A stretch of DNA of 64,000 bases from assembly GCA_963576565.1 (NCBI GenBank), contig OY755045.1, forward strand, positions 3,967,477 through 4,031,476, in the 5' to 3' direction. The notes under the pieces are model-generated. The model had not been told where the DNA came from, ran no database searches, and saw nothing but the letters and a program-made list of their open reading frames with translations. The position numbers were made by a program, and so were the translations under genes. The first letter of the stretch is position 1, and each line of letters opens with the position of its first letter. The DNA comes from Aspidapion aeneum (lineage: Eukaryota; Arthropoda; Insecta; Coleoptera; Brentidae). Positions 47,346 through 58,140 of the stretch are shown here, piece by piece.

Positions 47346-47983
47346 CAAGGCCAACACAAAAATGGAGGCTACGACCCTGAAAAAATCAGCTGTTCTCCCG
47401 GGGCTGCATTTTACATTGGGTCTTATGGGAGGTCAGACGTTTTTTTATGATATTTTCAAAATGGCACTACAGATTTCTGCAAAATTTCAGTGAAATATTC
47501 TTAGACACCATCCCGATATTCCACCAAAGGTTTTTAAGGAAGCAACATGATTAAAAGGTTAAAATCTTCAAGATTTAGCATTCTTTATTTTGAATTCAAA
47601 TTACCCGCCATGTACCACATGCCAACTGTTATATTTGACATGTATTTTACTTTTTCATCTGTGATTGTCACATTCGCTTCTGGTTTAAACTTAATTTTTG
47701 TGTGAGCTAATGAAGCGGCTATGAAAAATTAGGGAATACTATATATTTAAAAAAAATTGTTCTGCCAGAATAAAGTAAAAACAATCTCAAAAACGGCTTT
47801 ATTAAAAAAAAATCAAATATATTTATTATATTATATAAATATTCCGAACATGAACCGTCATTCCAACTTCAATATTTTAAAGACAATCAGCTGTGTCGTA
47901 ACGTGACCATCAACAAAAAAATCAGCCCCGGATGTGACGTCAACAAAATGGAGGATCGTGGCCCGTCCATTTTGATAGCCCTG
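47346..47983 (+). mobile_element. TIR element with 7-bp target duplication, copy 2
   Basis: Sister of 14772-15381, with a small AT-rich insertion near 47818-47850. Perfect duplication CCCCAGC at 47339-47345 and 47984-47990. Inserted into the left arm of the 47311-50140 foldback. No coding. Confidence 0.9.
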
Positions 47984-49312
47984 CCCCAGCTTGCAAAAAT
48001 TGGTGTAGTTGCGATTTTGACATATTATTTTGTTCACATTGGAGTCTTTAAAAAAAATTTTAGTTTTCGACCTTGGGGGGGGGGGGGGCGGCTCCCACCG
48101 CCATCTTGGATTTAGTGTGCACGAAAAGTTTTTTGTTTAAATTACTTCGTCCCAATACATTTAAGAAAAAAAAGTTTTGACACAAGTTAAAGGTCATAAA
48201 ATTTCCTACAAAAACGCTGTTATACGTTTCTTTTGTGAGATGAATGGTTTTTGAGTTATGACGCTAAACATTTCGCCGTCATTTTGGATTTTGACCAATT
48301 TTTTTATTTACGGGCCTTTAACTTCGAAACTGCTTATTTTTGAGAAAATCTGTAATAACATAAAATAAAGGCCAGCTTATAGCTTATAAAAGGAGATATC
48401 ACTCAGTTCTCTGGGTAGTACCCTTGCTGAGATACGAATCCTGAAGTGTTAGCAGTACACCCGTTTCCTATGTCTTTCCATAGTATATGCAAAATAAACC
48501 CAACGGTAAATACAGCAGAATTGAAAAAACTTTCACTAAACATGCATTTAATTTTTTGTTAACAAAAACCCACTAGATACATATCGTTCTAAAGATAATT
48601 GTACTTTCAACAAAATAGAGTAAAACAAGATTTTTCAGAGCGCCTAGTTTTTAAGAAAATTAAATAAAACAAATAAAAAATTTTAAAAAATAAATTAGAA
48701 AAAAATAACCTCAATATGCTTTAACACAACTTTGTGACACGTCATTTGAAAGAACAGTTTATTTTCTCTAAAAAAGGTATTTTAACATTTTTCCCTAAAA
48801 TGCTTATACTTTTTTTGAAAATGATTTTTTTTCGTGATTCGAAAAAAAAACACCCAATTTATGGATGCCAATTAAGTGCTAACTGTGGACTTCGCCCACT
48901 TAGGTGATACATCCTTTAAAAGATAATTTAATTTCCTAAAATAAAGTTGCTTAAACACTTTCTGCAAAATGCTTACTTTTGAGAAAATGACAAAACTGAA
49001 TCATTTCGATTTATTTTGCATATACTATGGAAACACATAGAAAACGGGTGTACTGCTAACACTACAGAGGTCGTATCTCAGCAAGGGTACTACCCAGGAC
49101 ACATGAATGACGTCTTATTTTATAAGTTATTAGCTGATCTCTATTTTGTGTTATTACAGATTTTCTCAAAAATAAGCACTTTTGAAATTAAAGGACACTA
49201 AATAAAAAATTGCTCAAAATTCAAAATGTCGGCGAAATGTTTAGTGTCATAACTCAGAAACCATTCGCCTCACAAAAAAAATGTGCAATAGCGTTTTTGT
49301 AGAAAATATTAT

Positions 49313-49935
49313 TGTCAAAAAAGTTTCACGGGCAAGACCTCAGAGGTAAAGGTAGCTCGGGGACGCGTTTCTGCCTCATTAGGCTTCATTCAGCCCGAGC
49401 ATAACCATAAAATGGAAGGAGATGAAACGATGATGTGGATATCTGAAAAGGAATATGAAATATGGTGTTTACTGAGGAGAGACCAACTGTCAATTTGCAG
49501 CTTCGGTCAGGGTTGCCTCAGTTTTGAGGCTAATTTTGACGTCGCGACGGAGACAGATATAATCTGCTCCCAGAAAACAGCCTGAGCCCTGGATTTTTTA
49601 AATTTGAAGGAAGTTTGTAAAAACTTTTTACCTCGTGAAATTCCTTCAAATTTAAAAAATCCAGGGCTCAGGCTGTTTTCTGGGAGCAGATTATATCTGT
49701 CTCCGTCGCGACGTCAAAATTAGCCTCAAAACTGAGGCAACCCTGACCGAAGCTGCAAATTGACAGTTGGTCTCTCCTCAGTAAACACCATATTTCATAT
49801 ATCATCATCATTTCATCTCCTTCCATTTTATGGTTATGCTCGGGCTGAATGAAGCCTAATGAGGCAGAAACGCGTCCCCGAGCTACCTTTACCTCTGAGG
49901 TCTTGGCCGTGAAACTTTTTTGTAAAAATATTATT
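49313..49935. mobile_element. Near-perfect palindromic insertion with long target duplication
   Basis: The two halves (about 49313-49594 and 49623-49917) are almost identical inverted copies, differing by a few bases and one indel of about 17 bp near 49430-49455. The loop holds GTAAAAACTTTTTAC. AAATATTATTGTC occurs at both edges (ending at 49308 and near 49937), a 12-14-bp duplication more like LINE-mediated insertion than a classic DNA transposon. The ORF at 49668-49943 is only open because of the palindrome. Its origin is unknown. Confidence 0.75.
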
Positions 49936-50146
49936 GTCTTCAACTTTTAATTAAAACTTTCTAAATCGTTCAATAACCAAGTAATTTAACACACAAAATC
50001 CAAGATGGCGGGGGGAAACGGACCCCCACCCCCCCATAGTCGAAAACTCAAATTTGTTTTTAGGACTCCAATGTCAACAACAGATGTCAAATTCGCAACT
50101 ACACCACCTTTTCCAAGCTAAAATTCTATAATGACTGGACTATACT

Positions 50147-50500
50147 TGATAATAAGGTTTACAAACCTAAATTACCAAACCATCATCCACAATATTGCTA
50201 TTTAATGGTTTAATATTAGGAATAAATATCAAATAAAAGGGAGTTTTTGAAACATTTTTACATTTTGACAACTGTAGCAGCGGTTGTTTGTGTGTGACTT
50301 TAACAACTTCTTTCACTACCACGAGCCTCTCTTCTCGAAGCGACCTGGTATGCCGCTGTGTTTAATAACCATAAAGGACGTGGTTATTTACGCATGTTTA
50401 GCGCTAACTTTATATGAGTTGTTATGGTCATTTTAAATTGACATTTCAACCAACAAAAACTTGAATAATGTTCTAAATTCATATTTTTTTGTTTTAAACA
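50147..50500. other. Spacer, nothing recognised
   Basis: No feature recognised. Confidence 0.35.
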
Positions 50501-51018
50501 CACAGAAAAAAATAAATTCTTCAGTTAAGAAAAGTAGTTTTCTTGAAAAAATTATCTTGACGCAAAAGAAAAAGTCTCCGAACAAATTATTTTCTCCTCA
50601 TCTAAGCAAACCGCCTGTTTTGGGAAAAAAATAATTGTCTTGGTAAATTGTTTTGGTTTAAAACAAATTGCCTTTCGCGAAGAAAAAGTGGTTTTGAGGC
50701 AAGATATAAAATGTCTTACTAATATCTTCTTAACATAAATAAAGCTTTACTTTGCGTCAAGACTTTTGATTTTTTAACTCAAGATATCCGGCATCTCCAT
50801 TCCATAATACTAGAAAACACAAAACAAGAAGGTTGTCGCTTCCATTCAAAACAAATTAATTTTCTTGGATAAAGGCAACTTTTATTTTCAACGGAAACCA
50901 GCAATTCAAGAGAATAGTTTTTTTTGTTAAGAAAATATCGTCTTCGTGCATAGGAAAGCAGATTTTTTCTTGGATCAAAGCAATTTGCATTGACTGAAGA
51001 CATTTATTTTTTCTGTGC
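50501..51018. mobile_element. MITE with CACAGAAAAA ends
   Basis: Ends CACAGAAAAAAATAAATTC and the complement of CACAGAAAAAATAAATGTC, each followed by TTCAGT. The interior is a patchwork of AAGAAAA and CTTGGATCAAAGCAA-type strings shared with 25216-25621, so the two families are probably related. No coding. Confidence 0.75.
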
Positions 51019-51277
51019 ATTTGTAGTTATTTTTATGAATGTTTTAACAAGTTTAAAATCATTTTTCTGCAGTGATTTTCTTATAGTTTTGTGGAAAAAA
51101 ACAACAAAAATATTAAGGTTAGTTTAACATGAAATGTCAGTTCCTTATACACACTCTGTTATATTTTGAGCCATGTAGCTACAATGGTAACGTGTAAGCT
51201 ATTAAAGTTGATGAAAAAATCCTCTCTATTAATAAACAATTAGTCAGTTCAGTAAGAAAGTTTTAGATAGATAGATA

Positions 51278-51519
51278 TAGAGTGCAACCGGTGAGCTTTG
51301 CAACATTGAGGGGTAGATGGCGCTGAAATAAATTCGTCTAGTACGCAATATTCAGGGACTACTGGTACGATTTAGTTGCATGTGCGAGTTTCGAGGTTCA
51401 GGTCTATCATATAAATGCCATTAGATCATAGTACTTGTCTCTGAATATTGCGTATTAGACGAATTTATTTCAGCGCCATCTGCTTCTCAATGTTGCAAAG
51501 CTCGCCGGTTGCCACTCTA
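51278..51519. mobile_element. Hairpin MITE (TA target)
   Basis: 242 bp, with arms of about 100 bp. Tips TAGAGTGCAACCGGTGAGC and the complement of TAGAGTGGCAACCGGCGAGC. Both arms contain GATGGCGCTGAAATAAATTC. TA flanks at 51276-51277 and 51520-51521. No coding. Confidence 0.85.
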
Positions 51520-52227
51520 TATGGGTCATATACTCATTGGTTTTACCCTGTCTAGGAATTTAGTTTAAAAAGTAAAAAACCAAATCAGCTGGTGTGGAAA
51601 AATAATATGAGTTATGAGGTATTTGCGTCCTACATAAAAAGTTGTGCAAATATTTGTCTCTGTACCAAAAATTTGGTTTTCAACCTTGACACTGATTTCA
51701 AAATATTTTTAATTTTTTAACATGTTAAAATTTTAAATTCCGTATTGTGGTTTGGATATGTATTTTTTAACTTCATTTCGCTAAAAGTAGGTGTGGAGAA
51801 ACATATTTTTTCAAAAAAATAAACGTATTTATGTATTATATCAAAATAAAAGTGTTTCCTATTTTTAGAAAACTTGATTTGTTAAGTCTGGGAATCTCTC
51901 AAAAATTTTGAAAAAATTATGAAAAATATTGATGAGTTTTTAAGCGTGGGAGAAAATAATTTTTAAATTTTTTGTGTCAAGGTATTATAAAAAAATATAG
52001 TTTGAGAAAAAACCTTGACCTTTTTAGAAGAAAAAGAGATAATTAGGTATTTAGTTCTGTCATAAGACTAAGTATTAGCATCAAAGATATAGCTTATATT
52101 TTCGCTGGTAATTGTCTTATGGTTCTACTAATAAAATTATAAATATTGATTTTCATTTAATTGAATTAGTGGGAATTTTTTTTACATGTTCCAAAAAAGA
52201 AAAACAAAACAATTTTTTTTTACTTAC
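51520..52227. other. Probable intron sequence of the minus-strand gene
   Basis: AT-rich. It lies downstream of the third exon on the minus strand. No further exon was recognised here or at lower coordinates. Confidence 0.4.
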
Positions 52228-52362
52228 CCTTTGAGGTGAAGCTAAAACTTCTCAGCCGGTAAGAGTCTTCATCTTCTTCTTCTGTATTGCTATGGTACTG
52301 TTTTTTGGTCTCTGGAACGTCCAGGAACGCTGCACTTTTTCTGCTTTGGTACACCGAAGTAC
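52228..52362 (-). CDS. Host gene, third visible coding exon
   Basis: Minus strand. Acceptor TTTGTTTAG before 52362 and donor AAAGG-GTAAGTA after 52228. It completes the glycine codon split from the previous exon and then reads TSVYQSRKSAAFLDVPETKK, an acidic EEEDED patch and SYRLRSFSFTSK. The last base begins a split codon (phase 1). The frame is open throughout, and alternating basic Ser/Arg and acidic stretches suggest a regulated, intrinsically disordered N-terminal region. The RSFSFTSKG string recalls the segment before the GTPase domain of insect RGK (Rad/Gem/Kir) proteins, but this is from memory and unverified. The next exon is not in the window as far as I can see. Confidence 0.8.
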
Positions 52363-52582
52363 CTAAACAAATAATTATTTCTTAAAGAGAGATCAAACGA
52401 GCATACCATCCTAATATAAAATAATTAAAAAAAAACTTAAATTTTAAAATTAAACAAGTTTTCGTAGCCAATTAGGTAAAAAGAAGTTTTTGTTTCTCTA
52501 ATATTTTTCCGTGGGTAGCTTGAAAGCTTAACCTCACGGGGGTCCAAGATCTAAGGGAAACCTAATAAGTGTTGATAGTTAA

Positions 52583-52611
52583 CTGTTTCGTCCTTTTGAG
52601 GGACTCCTCAG
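52583..52611 (-). ncRNA. Hammerhead-ribozyme-like core in an intron
   Basis: Minus strand: CTGAGGA, stem GTCC/GGAC with loop CTCAAAA, then GAAACAG. This fits the CUGANGA-stem II-GAAA core closely. It lies in the 569-bp intron between the second and third exons, in the sense of the gene. It may be a leftover Penelope-like or retrozyme end. Stems I and III were not established. Confidence 0.5.
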
Positions 52612-52931
52612 AACAGTGCTTGGTCAATGTGACACCCTTGCGACGTTGATTAGACGGTTTCGTCTCTAATTCTATGTCTATAGTAAGAAAATCCCCGCAA
52701 GAAGCGCCATCTACCGAGATACTAGAGAAACTAGAATAAGAGCAGCCGAGATAAACTGCTATAAATATCTGATGGTGGGTAAAAACGCTAATCAGCGTTG
52801 CCCTGGCCTGAAAGACAGAAGAGCTGGTTACGGATGTTTGTTTTCTTTTCCTTTGCAATCGATCTTTTCATCAATCGATATCATAATCATTATAGATTAT
52901 AGATCATCTAACAAACAATTATCCTAGTTAC

Positions 52932-53037
52932 CTCTTCTTTGGGAGCCTTTTCTTCTGATATTTGGAGAGACATCTGGGGTAGAGTCTTCAGTTAACTTAG
53001 GCTCTGAGTTGCTTTGTGATTTGTCGTGATTTTGGAC
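52932..53037 (-). CDS. Host gene, second visible coding exon
   Basis: Minus strand. Acceptor TTTGTTTGTTGCAG before 53037 and donor AGAG-GTAACTAG after 52932. 106 bases encode VQNHDKSQSNSEPKLTEDST then PDVSPNIRRKGSQRR plus the first base of a glycine codon. The start phase (0) matches the end of the first exon, and the end phase (1) matches the start of the third. Polar, Ser-rich sequence. Too short to be called as an ORF. The exact agreement of both phases is the main evidence that the three segments are one gene. Confidence 0.8.
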
Positions 53038-53224
53038 CTGCAACAAACAAAAACGTTTTAATTTTAAAGCAACTGGTTTGGAAGAAGTATCAATTTTTTT
53101 TTAACCAAACCAGCAGCGTCTACCTAAGTTAATATTAATTTTAGAAAAAAAAGTTATTAAAATGTTCTGTATGTTCTAAACCCTCAAATACAATCATCAG
53201 ATATCATTTTTAACACCCTGTATC

Positions 53225-53950
53225 TCAAACGGCATGGGAATACAACTTAACGACTGATTTACCAGATACATATTATAGTTTGCTGACGATCAAGTAATTG
53301 TAGCTAATGATAAAGAATATATGGAGTATAAATGATGAAAAAGTTAAAGGAAGAATACCAAAAGTGAGGATTAACAGTGAACGTGGACAAGAAACAGTAC
53401 TTATGTATTGGAAACGAATCCAGTGAGTTAGAACTAGACAATGGGCAAACAATATATCCATGCAATGAGTATGTATACTTGAGTGTCACATTTGATAAGA
53501 CAGGAACATACTGTAAAGAACTGGAAAAAATAATAGTAAAAGCAAAAAAAGGTTATTGGATGTCTTTTATGGAGCAGAGAGATAAAGAAGAATGTAAAAT
53601 TTAAAATATATGAAACAATGGTGAAAAGCACGCTGTTGTATGGGATAGAGAATTGTCGCGTAACAGAAAATTACAAGACAAAAATGGGAAGTGTCGAAAT
53701 GGATGCAATAAAAGGATCAATGAGAATATCTAGAACAGATCACATAAGAAATGAGATCATAAAAGAAAGAATAGGAATCGAGGGAAGAGTAACGGCTGAC
53801 TTCACTAAAAAACAACTGATATGGTACGGCCATGTACAACGGATGAACGACGAAAGATTACTAAAGCAGATCCTAGAATGACAACCAATAGGGCGCAGAA
53901 AAAAAGGCGTCCTAAACTAGAATTGCAACAGTCAATCCTAAGATGAATGA
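53225..53950 (+). pseudogene. LINE fragment, first family variant b
   Basis: Plus-strand order: LNDxFTRY, a FADD-derived FADDQVIVANDKEYM region, VDKKQYLCIGNESSELELDN, YVYLSVTFDKTG, then MVKSTLLYGIENCR, RISRTDHIRNEIIKERIGIE, QLIWYGHVQRMNDERLLKQI and a decayed basic tail. It begins right after AACACCCTGTATCTC. Broken by frameshifts at about 53600 and a stop at 53881. Same subfamily as 17765-18297 and 36070-36650. Confidence 0.85.
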
Positions 53951-54379
53951 AATTTTGGGCACATAGTGGTAAACTTGAGAAATCAGAGTTAATGAAAAAC
54001 CGCAAAAAAAAATGTTTTTGGTTTTTGCTGCCTCCTTAACCTCTGCCCCTGAACATACTGGATCCACTGATAACACTCTGTTTTCCTTAGTAATCCTTAA
54101 TAATATAAAACTCTACAACTTCAACCCTCTATTTACCCCCAAAGGCCATAACATAAACCCAAGTACAAGTCACTCAACTGTTGGAGAAGAAAGAAACTTC
54201 CCTTGTTTCCTTTATTTACTGGCTCCTAACAGGCCACGTAATTGGGGTAATTTTAAGCTAGGGAACTGTTAAACACAGTAGTTGGTCCAAACTTGACAGT
54301 AAACTTACTACTACAAAATAAGGAGTTATCAGAAGTTTGTATTTAAAAGCCGTAAAAAAAACAATAAAATAAAAAAAAC

Positions 54380-55606
54380 AGGAAGGCAAGATATATGTGA
54401 CAATTATAAAAGTATATCTGTAACTACTACGCTAAGCAGAATATATGGCAAAATAATAAGAAATAAAGTGGAGAGCGAATATAAAGATATGGAGGCAGAA
54501 GAACAAGCCGGTTTCATTAGATCGACTTCAGATCATCTCTTTTGTATAACCCAAGTTATTGAAAAGAAAATGGCATACGGACATATGATAGTATACCACT
54601 AAATCTACTTTAGAAAGCGTTGGAAGAGACAAACATAAGCGTACAACTAATTAAGGCCATCAAAGAGTTATACCGCAATAGTAAGGCAAAAGTTAAAATA
54701 AAAGCAAAACTAACCAAAGGCTTTCAAGTAAATAAAGGTCTTAAACAAGGTTGCTGTATCTCGCCTACGCTCTTCAAGATATATTTGGAACAGGTTCTTA
54801 AAGTCTGGAAGAGAAAATGCCAAAACATGGGAATTCCGTTGAATGAAACCACCTTGTATACTTTATGTTTCGCCGATGATCAAATAGTGGTGGCTCAGGA
54901 TTATGACGACCTCGAATATATGACACGAAAACTAATAGAAGAGTACAATAAGTGGGGACTAGAGGTTAATATCAATAAGACAGAGTATATGTGTATTGGT
55001 GGATTTAATCTTAAATACTGGGCAGCGAATTCAGTCCTGTGATGAGTATAAATACTTAGGTCTAAAAATAACAGCTGACGGAACACTAGACAAAGCTATA
55101 AAAGATAGAAACGTTCAAGGAAGAAAAGCAATAACTTTATTAAATGGAATAATTTGGGACCAAAGTATATCAAAACATAACAAAAAGCTTATATATAACA
55201 CCATTGTAAAAAGTATTATTACATACGGCTCAAAAGTATGGACAATCAAAGATAGAACAGAAAAAAATGCTTTCCGCTACGGAGATGGACTATTGGAGAA
55301 GAGCAGCAGGGAAATCAAAAAGAGAAAGAGTTACAAATCAAAGAATAAGAGAAATTATGACAGTGGGTGAACGTACTTTAGTGGATGATATAAGAACAAA
55401 ACAACTGGTGTGGTACGGACATGTACAAAGAATGGATGATGGAAGACTACCTAAACAAATATTACAATGGAAACCAACTGGCCGAAGAAAACGAGGAAGG
55501 CCGAGGCCTAGGTGATGAATTATGAGCCAACAGAAACAAGTGGAGATTGGGTATCGGAAGACGTAGAACGTTGTGAAACCGATAAATATATATATAATAT
55601 TTGTAG
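54380..55606 (+). pseudogene. RTE-like LINE, first family variant a, copy 2
   Basis: Close relative of 6744-7920 in opposite orientation. Reads RIYGKIIRNKVESEYKDMEA, HLFCITQVIEKKMAYG, a deletion that removes the YVDLQKAYD motif, INVQ-type NISVQLIKAIKELYRNSKAK, KGLKQGCCISPTLFKIYLEQ, LCFADDQIVVAQDYDDLEYM, YKYLGLKITADGTLDKAIKD and LVWYGHVQRMDDGRLPKQIL with a basic RRKRGRPRPR tail. Frameshifts near 55000 and 55265. Ends in GATAAATATATATA, into which the next element abuts. Confidence 0.9.
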
Positions 55607-56390
55607 TAATAATGAAGAATTAACCACAGAAATTAACAACATTAAAATGGACTTACAACGGAATTGTTATTCTGAGACATTAATAAGCTCAACGATCTCT
55701 AAAATAAATTAAAAACAAACTAAATGTAGCGAATTCTCAAAATAATCCGTTGGGTGTTATTAACATTGCATATGTTCAAGGGATTTCTGAAAACATAAGA
55801 CGAATATCCAAACACTATAATATAAGAACAGTATTTTCATCGGGAAATACGACAAGTATTGTAACTAAAACAAAACTAGAAAATCCCTCAAATAATATTA
55901 CCAAATCCCTTGTGAGTGTGGTAAATCATATGTAGGTGAAACGAAACGCCCTCTTCAGGTTAAAGTAAATGAACATCTAAAAAGTATCCAATTAGAGGAT
56001 ATTAAAAAATCCGATTTGGCGGATAACGCATGGTCAAATGATCACAGGATTCAGTGGTCAGAAGTTAAAGTTTTGCATAAGGAGTCGCATTGACGAAAAC
56101 AAAAGTTTATTGAAGCTTCGTTTATAATGCAGAATAAAGAAGTTTTCAGTCAACCAAGTACGGACATACCAAACATATGCAATCCACGCCTTAAAGAAAA
56201 CAAGAGTCTTAGGATTAAAAAAGGGACGGACCGTCACACCTGACTGCACACCAAGTAATATAAGTAGTAGCCTGTAGACCGGATTGTTTCGTTTACCCTT
56301 GAAAACGGTTAGATACTTACTAACCGAAACGTCGTGTTTTAAATAAATAAAGACAATGGAAGTCCGAAATTTATTTCTACTCAATCATTG
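55607..56390 (+). mobile_element. Penelope-like element, 5'-truncated, second family
   Basis: Starts at the AT tail of the LINE. Plus-strand frames give NNEELTTEINNIKMDLQRN and YSETLISSTISKIN (end of the RT region), then NIAYVQGISENIRRISKHYN and, after a shift near 55893, a GIY-YIG start YYQIPCECGKSYVGETKRPL with NDHRIQWSEVKVLHKESH downstream. An in-frame stop follows near 56090. The 3' end near 56333 carries a degenerate hammerhead-like motif. Different from the copy at 43037-43949 in sequence but the same in domain order. Confidence 0.85.
56298..56333 (+). ncRNA. Degenerate hammerhead-like motif
   Basis: CTTGAAAAC, then stem GGTTAG/CTAACC and GAAACGTC. It has the same stem-II-then-GAAACGTC ending as the motif at 43865, but the CUGANGA box is altered, so it is probably inactive. 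Confidence 0.4.
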
Positions 56391-56543
56391 TCTACGAGCT
56401 TCAAACAAAGACAAAAAATGTGAGTCTGAGTGACTTTGATGGGTTTGTTGCGTCTCTATTTTTTAAAAATATATCATACATACAGGGTGTCTAGGTATTA
56501 CCACATATTTTGTAAATTGGCTGTATAATACGCAGGGTCCACC

Positions 56544-57106
56544 CAGTGGCGGATCCAGGGGAGGGCACTAGGGGCACTTGCCCCCCCACACCCCGAGAAT
56601 TTTTTGAATATACAAAAAATGAGGAAAAAATAAGGTTTTTGCTAATAAAAATTCAAAATTTTTGCTTGCGGCGCATGAAAGTGTCTATTATTATTATCAT
56701 CGAAATTACAACCAATTTTATTAATAAATTATCCTGAATTGTGAAAGGCTTTCGCGGCCATCGTCCAATGGTGGGTGTGCTTTCGGGCTGTTCGGCCGTC
56801 GTCGTTGGAAATTCGAACGTCGAGAACGAATTTCCAACGACGACGGCCGAACAGCTTGAAAGCACACCCACCAAATTATCCTGAAGTTTTAGCCTAGACT
56901 TGCAAATTTTTTGTAAAGATATATGTAAGATATTGTACTTTTTAGTTCTGACTAATTTAATAAAATGCTGCCCTAAAAAATATATACCCTTTTTTACCAA
57001 CAGAGAATGTCACCTAAAGTGCCCCCCCCCCGAACCGAACCCCCCCCCCCCCCGAACCGAACCGAACCGAACCCCCCCCCGAGAAGCACATCTGGATCCG
57101 CCCTTG
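56544..57106. mobile_element. hAT MITE with 8-bp target duplication
   Basis: Ends CAGTGGCGGATCCAG and the complement of CAAGGGCGGATCCAG. GGTCCACC is duplicated exactly (56536-56543 and 57107-57114). It contains a PLE-derived palindrome (56770-56872) and C-run/GAACC repeats (57020-57080). No transposase. Confidence 0.9.
56770..56872. repeat. Palindrome made of two Penelope-like 3' tails
   Basis: Both halves run GGTGGGTGTGCTTTC, then GGCTGTTCGGCCGTCGTCG, and meet at TTCGAACGTCGAGAACGAA. The same string forms the last 55 or so bases of the Penelope-like element at 43895-43949. The two tails are head to head, inside the hAT MITE. Confidence 0.85.
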
Positions 57107-57825
57107 GGTCCACCCTTATTTAAGATTTCTGAGAAGATTTTGACCCCATTTAATAAGATGTACTGGCTAGCTCTGCTGTATGAATTTATGATAAAAGAAA
57201 ATGTGAGCATTTTCATATGTTATGACCCCATTCAAAATAAAGTTTACTGTCTTTCAGTGTAATAAAAACTTTGAAACCAAATCCTGATTGGAGTTTGGGG
57301 GAATGAGTAATAATCGTTATGATGGGAGGTCGGTAGGGTTTACCGACTTTATGAATAATAAAAGCTTTGAAGTCGTAAAGCAAAATTGTTGATAATATAA
57401 AAGGGTAGTTTTGAGATGATAGATCATAACATTTTAATCACTAGGTGTATATGCATGCAGCAAAAGGATAGAGAATATATTTATTTTTGACAAAAAACAT
57501 TTTTTGAGATAAAAGAGAGTTTACACATGCATGGATTTGCTGGCGCCAATAAAAACTGGCGCGCCAGTAAGTTAAATTTGCAAGTGTAAACACCGACTTG
57601 CACACAAGTTATTCTTTTGCATGCATGTATCAAAAAAGTCTGCAGCTGACTGAATTTGCTGGCGCCAGTGGTGACGCATGCGCGCAGAAAAGGAAAATTT
57701 TCATGTGTAAACAAGTGCTTGCACGTCGGCTCGCCAGTTTTATGTTCATTATTTTACATTATTTTTTATTTTCATTGTGTTTGAGCTTAAAAATTTTGTT
57801 TATTTTTGTTTTTAAAGCTTAATAT

Positions 57826-58140
57826 GGCTAAAAAAAGTGGTCAGCAGAACTGACCATACAGTTTCTTGAAGGCTATGAATGTTTTCCTTGTTTATGGGAT
57901 GTACACAGTAGTTCGTATAAAAACAAAGATAGTCAAGATAATGCTTCCCAAAAAATTAGTAAAATAATGACTATTGAAGGCTTTGAAGTTGCAGAAGTAA
58001 AAGCAAAAATATGATCCATAAGAAACACATATGCTTTGGAATTGAAAAAATTTTAAAAAGCCAACGTTCCGGAGCCGGTGCAAATGAAGTATACACCCCA
58101 AAAGTACTATGGTTTAAAGTAGCAGACCGAGTTTTAAAGA
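57826..58140 (+). pseudogene. MADF-like accessory protein of the Harbinger element
   Basis: After MAKKS and a frameshift, the plus strand reads TIQFLEGYECFPCLWDVHSS, YKNKDSQDNA, EVAEVKAKI and, after a stop, SIRNTYALELKKF and VLWFKVADRVLKN. 'Y..FPCLWD..S..YKN' followed by 'K...IR..Y..EL' is the MADF fold pattern. PIF/Harbinger transposons usually pair a nuclease with a Myb/MADF DNA-binding protein. At least two stops and a shift make it non-functional. Confidence 0.7.

Larger units (their letters stand above)
47311..50140. mobile_element. Foldback element with two later insertions
   Basis: The tips are AGGCCAGTCATTA and the complement of GTCCAGTCATTA, with TATACT duplicated on both sides (47305-47310, 50141-50146). 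The left arm holds the 7-bp-TSD element at 47346-47983. The right arm holds a near-perfect palindrome at about 49313-49935. Without these the arms pair from TGCAAAAATTGGTGTAG to the TATGGAAA/TTTCCATA region, leaving about 500 bp of loop (48510-49010). No coding. Confidence 0.85.

Noticed and set aside
49668..49943. 91-codon ORF in the palindrome
   Set aside because: Although fairly long, no family is recognisable, the other arm is broken in the same frame, and the region behaves as a non-coding palindrome.
52562..52858. 98-codon minus-strand ORF in the second intron
   Set aside because: It overlaps the intron between two well-supported exons and has no recognisable domain; the hammerhead-like motif lies inside it.
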